A DNA stretch of 64,000 bases from Neocallimastix lanati (nom. inval.) (Eukaryota > Neocallimastigomycota > Neocallimastigomycetes > Neocallimastigales > Neocallimastigaceae). Made by a program: the position numbers and the translations under genes. The notes below the pieces were generated by a model. The model ran no database searches and was not told the DNA's origin. It saw nothing but the letters and a program-made list of their open reading frames with translations. Location of the stretch: positions 331,001 through 395,000 of the forward strand of contig JACVTC010000041.1 of NCBI GenBank assembly GCA_016946835.1, in the 5' to 3' direction. This document shows positions 52,786 to 64,000 of the stretch, one piece after another. Numbering within the stretch: the stretch's first letter is position 1; every line of letters starts with the position of its first letter.

Positions 52786-54049
52786 TATTATATTATAAAA
52801 TAAATTATAAACAAAAATACTGGAAGATAGAAAATATTATTTGTTATTTTTATATAAACATTTATATTTATATTTTTATTATATAAAAATTAATTTAACA
52901 GAAGGCTTTTTTTTATAAATTGTAATAAAATTTAATATTTAATAGTATATTAAGTTCTAAAGATTATTATGCTTGTCTATATGGTGTTTGTATATATTAA
53001 ATATTAGTGTAATGTACTTCAGTATTGAAATTTCTTTTAATATCGTTTACTATTTTTTTTTTTGGAATTTTACTGTTAGTTATGATTAAATAAATTAGTA
53101 ATTTAATAAAATATATATATATATGTGATATAATTATGAAAATAATTAATAAAATTATTGGGGGTATTATGATGGTATATTTAAAATTTAAATTTAAATA
53201 AGAAATTATATATTATATTTTTTTATAATAATATAATTTAATTCTTTTGTTCTTTAGAGTTTTTTTTTTTTTTTTAATAATTTAATTATCTAAATAAGTA
53301 TTCAAATATGTTTTATAAAATTATAATTTTAGTCATATTTTTTATCTTGTTATAAATTTATTAAGATAATTATGACGACTTTATGACGACTTTAAAAAAT
53401 GAATAAATAGAATTATTATATATTATTATTTATTTATATTTATTTTTTAAAATTTGATATATTTAATGAAAATATGATTTAATAATAGAAAGTATTTGAA
53501 TAATTAAAATAAACATTAATATAATGTAAATTAATAATGCTTTACGAATATATGTAAAATTCTTTACAATATATATATTTATATAAATAGTTCAATAAAA
53601 GAAATTAATTATGAATAGATTTTGACATAATCAAAAATATTAAAAATTTGAAAAATGAAAAGAAAATAGTTATCAAAAAACAAAAAACAATAATAAAAAC
53701 AAAAACTAAAAAATACAAAAACAAAAAAATAATAATATTAATAAATAATAATAATAATAAAAAAAAAAACTATAATAAAGATAAAAATAAAAAATATAAA
53801 TATTAATATTAATATTAATATTAATATTAATATATAAAAGATTATTGTAAAGTTGTATTTATTTTTTATCTTTATATAACCATTAAAATATTTATTATAT
53901 ATAACATAATTTTTAATTTTTATGTTATTATTTATTATTTTTTAATAATTAATTATCATCATTTCTTTTTTTATATTAATTATTTTTTAAAAATTACCAA
54001 AATTTAAAGTTAATAGATTACAAGTATATTGTTATATATAATTCCATAA

Positions 54050-54370
54050 ATATATATAAATATAAATATAAATATAAATAAAAATATAAATATAAATATA
54101 AATATATATAAATTTTATTATATATAAATATACGTATATATAAATAATATATCACTATAAATATAAATATAAATATAAATATAAATATAAATATAAATAT
54201 AAATATAAATATAAATATAAATATAAATATAAATATAAATATAAATATTAAATATTGAATAATAAATAATAAATATAAAAATAAATATAAAAATAAATAT
54301 AAAAATAAATATAAAAATAAAAATAAAATAAATATAAATATAAATATAAATATAAATATAAATAAATATA
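54050..54370. repeat. (ATAAAT)n hexamer array
   Basis: ATAAAT/ATAAATAA units over about 320 bp. The purest block is 54157-54247. The reading frame rich in Tyr, Leu, Phe and Ile across it on the minus strand comes from the repeat. Confidence 0.9.
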
Positions 54371-55669
54371 AAAATTTTAATAAAATTTGAAATGTAAAAA
54401 TATATATATACATATAAATTAAAGTTTCATACTTTAAATTATAGTAAAATTTTTTATTTATTTTTTTTAATAAAATATATATATTATAATGTACTACCTA
54501 ATATTAATAAATATATTTTAAATGCTTTTTTTTTTTTTTTTTTTTTTTTTTTCATTTTTACATATTTTTATTGAAGTAAAAATTTAAATTTAAAAATTTT
54601 AAATAATAAAAATAAGTATTCAATATATTCTAATAGTAATTTATTATTATTTAAAATTTATTGGAGAGTACTTAGCAAATTTTTCAATAATATATTGATT
54701 TTTTTTAATTTAATTTATTATTTTATTATTTTTTTAATTATTGTATAAATTTTGGATTATTATTACTTTTTTTTAAATTATTATAAACTTAGGATTATTA
54801 TTATTTTTTTTTTTTATTTTTTTATTTTTTTTGCTTACTTTTCAATAAAAGTACCACTAATGCTAATTGCTAATTATAACAACAACATTAATAATAACAA
54901 CAGTAATAATAATAGGAAAAATAATTACAGCTTTAATAATTTAATAGAATAATAAAGCAATTAAATTTTTTATTAATTTTTTATAATTAAAATAAATGCA
55001 TTGAATAATTTATATTTAATTTATAAATGAATTTATTCCTTTATTATTTAAAATTATTCTTTTAAGCTAGTTATACAATAAAAAATAAAGTATATTTAAA
55101 ACATTTATTATTAAAATATATTTATATATATTATAAAATTTTAACAGATATTATATTAATATTTATAATAATATGAAAAAAGAAGTATTTTAATTATAAT
55201 AAAAGAAGTATTTTAATTAGAATATATAAATATTTTTTTTATTTTATTTCAATATTTATAGTTAAATTTAAATATATTGTATTTTTTAATCTCTATTAAT
55301 TAAAACTTTAATAATATTATTTTCAATAATACTTTTTTTTTAAAAAAAATATTTTTACTTTAAATACAATTACATTTTAATAAACATAATTTTATATATA
55401 TATATTCTGAAAGAAGTTTAAATTATAAAATTTAAATATATATATTAAATATTTGTATATTTAGTACTAAGGAAGAAAAGTTGTATTATATTCAATTAAA
55501 ATTATAAAATATATATTATTATTATTATATAAATTTCTAAAAGAAGAGTTTTGTAATGTAATGTAATACACAATTTATAAATTAAATAATACATTAAATT
55601 ATATTATATAATTTATTATAAATCTATATTTTAATGTTTTAAAAAAAGTTTTAAATAAAAATATATCAA

Positions 55670-55890
55670 TTTTCCTATTCATCATTACTGGTTTCTCTAT
55701 TAATATCATCTTTTACATCTATTTTACTAATTTATCCATAATAATATTTCCATTTCTTTATATTCTTGTTCTTCTTCTTCACTTTTTTCATAATCATCAT
55801 TATCCTTAAGTAGTTGCTCTTTAAAAATTGCTAATAAATTTTTTAAATTTTCTTATATAAATCATAACTCATGTTCTTCAATAATCTATT
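55670..55890 (-). pseudogene. Possible decayed acidic coding fragment
   Basis: The minus strand reads ENLKNLLAIFKEQLLKDNDD, then YEKSEEEEQEYKEMEILL, then after a frame change KIDVKDDINRETSNDE and a stop. Codon choice and charge pattern look coding, but stops interrupt it and no homologue is recognised. Confidence 0.25.
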
Positions 55891-57292
55891 AAAATATTAT
55901 TAATAAAAATAATACTATTTTAAATATTAAAATTTAATTTTGTTAATAAAATTAATTCAATAAATAAATATAGTTTATTAAATATTATATCTTATTTGAA
56001 TAATTTAATAATTATAATTATAAATTCAAAAAGTTAAAAGATAAATACAAGTATTAAATCAATTACAACTTTTGATTTTAAATTAATTAATTGAAAATTT
56101 TCAGTTATAGAAAACATTTTTAATTCGTCCAGGTGTTTGTGTTGAGACTTTACATATTTGATAATTATTTATTTACCTTAAAATTACATATAAATATAAA
56201 GTGAAGGTAGACTAATTTAGTAATTTAGTAATTGTTTTAAATTAATACCGATTTAATAATAACAATAATAATAATAAATAACAAATAATAATAATATACA
56301 ATAAACAGTAATTATAAATCATAAATAGTAATAGTAAAAAAAAAAATAAACAAAATAATAATGAAAATAATAATAATATATTAAAATTAAAATAAAATAA
56401 ATTTATTAATATTTTTATTTTTATTTTTTGAGTTTTATTATTGTACTTAATAGTTTAGGCATCTAACATATATAAACATATATTTTTATATTATTTTTAA
56501 TACTTTTTAATTAATTTAATAAAAAACCTTTTAACCATTAATATATAAATATATTCATTTCTTATATTAAACACACACATATATATAAAATTATTCAATT
56601 AAATGTTTCTTTGATTAATAAAAATAATTTTTTTTGAATAATTAATTTTAATATATATATATTTAATTATCAAAAACTGAACAATTTACAGAAATGCGTT
56701 TTATTTTCTATACTTTACGATTTATATTTAATCTATTAATTTAAAATTATTTAAAACATATTTCATATTAGATTGTTGATTATTCTTGTTGTAATTCGTT
56801 GAATTTTTCTTTTTTTTTTAATATTTATCGATTATAGAAATGAATATATATATTTTTGCTTTTTATTTATTAAAATAAAATGTTAAGACTTTATTAATTT
56901 CAATAAAAATATATATTAATAAGAATATATATTTATTATTTGAAATAATTAGAATTTCATACAATCAATTAATTTTTATATTTCAAAGTTATATCTTTAA
57001 TTTATTATACTATTTATTTACTTATAGTGGAAGTATCTTGAATAACTTCTATTTTATAATATAAAAAATATTTTTAAATTATAGTTATAAAAAAACGGAA
57101 ATGAATAATCATTTATTAAAAATTTAATATTAATAATAATAATACAATATTTTTTCAGAAAGAAATATAAAATTATTTTTTTTCTTAAAAATTTGTAAAA
57201 TTTATCCAATCATCTTTTTATTTAATTATAAAAAATTAAATATATATGTATAATTTATATTATTTAATTTTTTAACAACTACCTACAATAAA

Positions 57293-58691
<1,399 letters not shown>

Positions 58692-60101
58692 TTTTATTTT
58701 TATAATTATTTACTATTTATTGATACCCACATGATATTGTGATATTAAAATTATTTACTGAATGAAATAAAAAATAATATTATTTTTTTCATAAAACTAA
58801 GGTTATTTTTTTATTATTTCATTTAAATATGTACTTCATATTAATTTTTTTTTTTTTCAGTTAATTATAATTATAATAATAAATATATATATATATTTAT
58901 ATGAAATAAATAATTAATTTTAAAATTATATTCTTCTATTGTAATATTCTATTAAAGTTTAATTATATAATAATAGTTATATTATAATTATTGTTTATTT
59001 TTACTTTTTACTTTTATATTATAATATTTTATTTATTATAATTATTTCATTTTTTATGGTCTATTGAAAATATATAAATAAAACTAATAATTATAATTTG
59101 TTTTATTAAAGAAGCTCCCTTTGAATTAAGTAAAAAATATAGTACATATATATTTGATTTTATATGTTTAATTAACATTGAAAAATTGAATTTCAATAAT
59201 TTAAAAAAAAAAATATTATATATTACTAAACAAAATGTTCTGGTTTATTTAAATAAATATATGAATATTATTAATATTTGAACATATATAGGTAGTCTTC
59301 TATATAATAAAATATATAAAAAATATATTATTAAATAATATATATTCAACATTTGTATGACTGGAATAATTAATTTTTATTTTAAAAAAGCAAACTCTTT
59401 TAATATATGATAAATAAAATAAGTTTAGTATTATTTTCTTTTATTACATTATAAATTTATAGTTTGATATTTATTTTTAAGAATTAAATAGTTTAAAAAT
59501 AGAAATAGTTAAATACTATCATATAATATATATCATTAATAAAATTATTATATATTTTTATTATAATTGAATATAAATAAAATCAATATAAAATATTTTC
59601 AAAGAGGAGCAAATATGCAAAATAAACAAAATTATTTTATAATATTAATTCCTTCAACTTGTTTTAATGCTAATTAATTATTTTATTTAATATTTTTAAA
59701 TTTTGAATATTTTAAAAATTTTTATTTGATATTTTTATAATTATTTTTATTATTTTTATTTTTATTTTTATTTTAAATTTTATTATTTTTCGATTATTTT
59801 CATAAAATTTCTATAATTATAAATTGAAAAAGTTTGATTGGTTTATCAAAGATGTATAATTAATATGTTATACAAAAATTTAATTTAAAATATTTGATGT
59901 ATTTCAATAAAAGAAAGTTTTTTTGGATCAAATTTTATTATTAGAAAAAAAAGTTTTTAATAATAATAATAATATTATTATTATTATTAAAATTAAATTA
60001 AGAATAAGAAGTATGCTGAATTATTAATAATTACATTATTTAATTTAATATTATATTTTAAAAAAATATATATATATAATAATTTATAATAAAATATAAA
60101 T
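58692..60101. other. AT-rich spacer between BUD32 and NAA25
   Basis: An open 57-codon stretch at 59111-59281 (+), reading EAPFELSKKYSTYIFDFICL at its start, follows an AAAG acceptor-like site. It has no start codon nearby and no recognisable homologue. The rest is low-complexity. Confidence 0.5.
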
Positions 60102-60133
60102 ATGAGTGATAGAGCTGTTAATAACATTTATGG

Positions 60134-60192
<59 letters not shown>

Positions 60193-60711
60193 ATATTGTT
60201 CGTTTATATCTTTAATGTATTATTATTTAAATATTTATGCATATACTTTATATAATTTTGAAATTCAAATCTGACTATTTTTTATCAATAAAAAAAAAAA
60301 ATAATACTAGATGCTATTTATAATGAAAATTATAGATTAGCTCTCACTTTAAGTAATAAAGCATTAAAGAAATTTCATAATGACCCAGCTATTAATGTAA
60401 AAATTTAAATTTAAAAATTAAAATTATATTTAATTTTATTTTTTTTTTATATTCGTGTTATTCTTAATTGTTTATAGTTATTCTGTATTTCAACATTATT
60501 ATTTATTTCGATATGTATAATGTATTTTCTTATAAAAAAGGCAATGAAATCTTTAGCATTAGTTAAATTATATAGATATGACGAAGCTGAAGAACTTGCA
60601 AGATCTGTTATGGAAACTAAACCTGTAGACGAAACTATCTTACAAGCATTAAATTTAACTTTAAAAGACCTTGAAAAGTGTATGTAACAGACAATAACCT
60701 TTTTCCAAATA

Positions 60712-60757
<46 letters not shown>

Positions 60758-61188
60758 AAAAATAAGTACATTTATAATATTTTATTCACTTAATTATTTT
60801 ATTAAATTATTATATTATTCCAATTAATAATTAGATGATGAAATTGCTGAATTATTTAAAAATGCTTTTGATTCTGATCAAACAAATGAAGAATATGCTA
60901 ATCAATATTATATGGCATTAACCAAAACTAATAATTTTGAATTACAAAAGCAAGTATGTTGAATATATATATTTACAATAATAATATATATTACTATAAA
61001 TATATTGTCAAAATAAAAACTAACTTAAGAATTCTTTTGTTTTATAGACTGCTTTAAAGCTTAATAAATTGTTTAGTAATAGTGTTGTTAATAGAAAGGG
61101 AAAATATTTCTGTTGGGCCATCATGTCTTTGATTTTGCAAGTAAACTACTTTAGAATTTTTTAATTCTATTAAATAAATAAATAAATA

Positions 61189-61219
<31 letters not shown>

Positions 61220-63971
61220 TTTTGTTTAACTTAACATATTTTATTTTAATAATAATAAATAGTCTCGTTATCAAAACGATTGCCCCAAAGCTATTATTAA
61301 CAAATTATCTGAACAAATGGTATTAAAAGCTATCGAAAAAGAATTCATAACTGATTATGAAGGTATTTCATATTAAATAAAATAAAATTAAAATTAAGAA
61401 TACATTTTTACCTAATATAATATAAATAAATATTATTTTTGAATAATATCTAAAATATATATAATTAGGTTTATTTATGTATTTAACAATACTTATGGAT
61501 CAAGATAGAAATAAAGAAGCTTTAGATATATTAAATGGTGAATTAGGTTCAAAATGTATTAAAATTGAAACCGAAAGAAACAGATTAAATATTGAATTGA
61601 ATCGTAAGACAAAACAGTGGAATAAATTAATTGAAATTTGTAAAGCAATTATTGAGAATAATGAGTAATATTATAAAAAAGTGTATACAATATTAATAAA
61701 TATATAATATATAATTAATTTTTTATTTATCTTTTTTTTTTTTTTTTTTCTTTTTTTTGTTATAATATGCTAATATATATATTTCTTATATTTAAATATA
61801 TTAGTCATGATAACTTTAATTGTTTCTACAATATTATTGATGCTTTATTCATTTTATTAGAAGAAAACGTATTAGCTATAGATTATTTGTAAATATTTTA
61901 TAATAAATGACTAAAAAGTATTGATTATAAATGTTTAATAATAAAAATTAATTAACAACTAATGAAATTTAATGACATAATATAATAAAAAAAAATATAT
62001 ATAAAAATATATATATTTATATTCACTTAAATAAAGAAATAATGAGGATTTTATTAATGTTTATGATTGGATTAAGAAAATTCAAAATGAAGAATTAAAA
62101 AATGGTATGAATAAGATCAAAAGAGCACCATTTATTGCAGAAATTGAACTTGAAAAAAGAATCATTGAAATGACAGGTAATTTTTTTTTTCTCTATGAAT
62201 TTATTATTTTATATTTTATATATAAAATATTTGTATTATAGATAAATAATAAAAAATATATATTCATTCATTGTTAATTATTTTATAATAATTTTAGGTT
62301 TCGCAATGGAAAAACATAAAAATATTTTTATTAACTATATAAAAAATTTTGGTGATAAATATTGTTGTTTTGAAGATTTACTTCCATATTTAGATATGTT
62401 AAATTCAGATGAACTTTTGAATTCTTTCAAATCTGAATTAAATAGCCTCATTAAAACTGTAAGATATATAAATATACATATTGTTTAATTGTAATACTAT
62501 TAAACTTTATAAATATATTAAAATATATGTAATATACATTATTCTTAATCTATTATATAAATCAATAATAACTATTTAATACTTCAAATAATATAGAATG
62601 ATTTAACAGTTAATGATATTCAAAGAAATATTAATATTGAAAAAATTTTCTTTTATATTGGATATGATATAAATAATGAGGAAGATGTGAAAAATTATGT
62701 AAAAAAATTAATTTCATTATATGAAGATACTCTTCCATTTGGTAGATTGCATATACATTGAAATAATATTAATATTAATATCGTTTAATAAATTTAATAT
62801 TATGTTAAATATGACTTTAATTAAATTAAAAATTCTTTTGATTATTAATTATGAATATTATTCAATGAATATATAGGAACAAAATTAGAAGATACCGAAA
62901 GACAATTTGGTGATGATTATTTAGTTTTAGCTGTCTCCCTTTTAATAGATTATTACAAATCTACTAAAAAGACTTGCTATGTTTATGAAGCAATTGCCAT
63001 TTTAGAACGTGGTCTTGAAAAAAGTAAATTTAATTTTCAATTCAAAATAATTTTAATGAGACTTTATTCTATTTTAGGTGATGTTTTCCGCACCAATGAT
63101 CTAAGTGGATCGTTAAATCTTCGTTCTATTCAATTTGATACCTTAAGCTTCTTATATACTGAAGGAATGGATTCATTGTATATTTCTCAAATTCCATTAC
63201 ATATTTACAACCTATATTTATCAATTTATAAGTCTAACCGTATTGAAACTCCAGATGTTATTACCCAAGCTTATAAGAATGAAACATACTCAAAAATTAT
63301 TGAAATTTTAGAATTTTATAATAGATTAAATAATTCAATACAACAAATTTTATATCATCAACAAATTATTCGTATTGAAACTACTCAAGTATTTAATACT
63401 ATTGATAAAATAAATAACTATTTAACTTCAATTAATGATAAATATATTGACATTACTGATGAGTATTTAGCAAAATGCACAGATAACAGAGATTACAAAG
63501 TATTTGCAAATTGGAAAAATGAAGAAATTAATTTAGAACAAAAGATTAGATGTAGACCAATGAAAAATGTAAAATAAAAAATATTATTATTTTTTATATT
63601 TTAGAGGTGTAATATTTAAATTATAATATTAATTTCTATTTTTTTTTTTTTTTTTATTTATAGACACTTTGGATTCAATTATTTGGTTTAATTCCTAAAA
63701 TTCTTAAATATATTACTTTAAAAGATGTTATAACAGTTAAAGCCGATGTGGAAAAATTAGAAAATCTATTTAACAAAAATAATTTAGATACTGAAGTAAT
63801 TATAATAAATAATAAATCGTAAAATAAATTTTTTTTTTTTTTTTATATATTCTTCTAATCTATTCTAATTTAATTAAATTAAGTTATTACCAAGTGAAAT
63901 TGCTAATGGAAAAATTATTTACGAGTTCGGAAAATTTGTAATCGAAGCCAATAATTCTAAGGAAACTAAAG
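60102..63971 (+). CDS. NAA25: NatB N-terminal acetyltransferase auxiliary subunit NAA25/Mdm20, 3' end outside the window
   Basis: Fourteen exons so far: 60102-60132, 60311-60396, 60541-60679, 60835-60953, 61048-61140, 61263-61362, 61469-61664, 61805-61888, 62037-62176, 62298-62458, 62597-62741, 62877-63568, 63664-63795, 63884-63971; 735 residues, with a GTAATC donor at 63972. The start is TPR-like helical pairs: AIYNENYRLALTLSNKALKK, MKSLALVKLYRYDEAEELAR, then GKYFCWAIMSLILQ and FLMYLTILMDQDRNKEAL-type repeats. The middle has FGDDYLVLAVSLLIDYYKST and IYNLYLSIYKSNRIETPDVI, typical of the Mdm20 family. It anchors the catalytic subunit NAA20 to the ribosome for acetylation of Met-Asp/Glu/Asn/Gln starts. 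Exon 9 must begin at 62037 to keep frame. Confidence 0.92.
60713..60755 (+). repeat. Poly-A run in NAA25 intron 3
   Basis: 43 consecutive A, in an intron where most neighbouring introns carry poly-T instead. Confidence 0.95.
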
Positions 63972-64000
63972 GTAATCAAATATATTTGATAATTTTAAAT

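Larger units (their letters stand above)
52786..57292. other. Longest gene-free stretch (4.5 kb)
   Basis: No convincing gene. It holds TAATAT repeats (53803-53832), the hexamer array at 54050-54370, a poly-T run at 54531-54552, an Asn-rich open stretch near 54840-54955 and a degenerate acidic coding-like patch near 55670-55890 on the minus strand. The left end is the cyclin promoter region and the right end that of BUD32. Confidence 0.55.

Noticed and set aside
54018-54413. 131-residue Phe/Ile/Leu/Tyr-rich protein
   Set aside because: Translation of the ATAAAT hexamer array.
54752-54952. Asn-rich 66-residue plus-strand frame
   Set aside because: Phe/Tyr/Asn-only composition from AT-rich sequence; the C-terminal Asn-rich part has some C usage but no supporting exons.

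Overview
The window is extremely AT-rich eukaryotic nuclear DNA. Its genes carry short spliceosomal introns, and it has long poly-T and poly-A runs and large ATT/AAT microsatellites. A secreted GH43 enzyme with two cysteine-rich fungal dockerins marks it as an anaerobic gut fungus (Neocallimastigomycota: Piromyces, Neocallimastix, Anaeromyces or Orpinomyces type). A jouberin/AHI1 gene fits a fungus with flagellated zoospores. Erv1, Nfu1 and VDAC genes fit one with hydrogenosomes, the mitochondrion-derived organelles of this group.

Layout. 1-1931 (-): 5' part of an intracellular protein built on a repeated DTGIFDRPI motif, cut by the window edge. 4609-6453 (-): intronless GH43 arabinanase-type enzyme with a double dockerin. 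8051-10440 (-): decayed Ty1/copia element with both LTRs. 11828-14543 (+): ARPC1 of the Arp2/3 complex. 15700-16236 (-): Erv1/ALR sulfhydryl oxidase. 17157-18010 (-): broken gene of unknown family. 18909-20734 (-): VDAC-type porin with a proline-rich N-terminus. 21587-22642 (+): NFU1 iron-sulfur scaffold. 23586-25707 (-): multi-pass membrane protein. 28847-30241 (+): proteasome beta-4. 31465-34499 (+): exocyst Sec6. 35060-35570: minisatellite. 35643-36885 (-): second, truncated copia element, followed by a GC-richer non-coding island. 38041-40895 (+): nucleostemin-family GTPase. 42077-48441 (+): AHI1/jouberin. 49271-52785 (-): divergent cyclin. 57293-58691 (+): Bud32 kinase of KEOPS. 60102-end (+): NAA25/Mdm20 of NatB, cut by the right edge.

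I rebuilt the spliced genes exon by exon. Each complete model closes in frame: ARPC1 361 aa, VDAC 325, NFU1 265, PSMB2 195, Sec6 750, GNL3-like 578, AHI1 1427, cyclin 782, Bud32 219. Most are housekeeping genes: cytoskeleton, secretion, proteolysis, ribosome assembly, tRNA modification, protein acetylation and cell cycle. The accessory content is the repeat protein, the dockerin enzyme, the two copia remnants and the broken gene. The features most worth follow-up are the DTGIFDRPI repeat protein, the group of hydrogenosome-linked genes at 15.7-22.6 kb, the proline-rich porin, the unknown pseudogene at 17-18 kb and the cyclin with a CDK-site-like tandem repeat.
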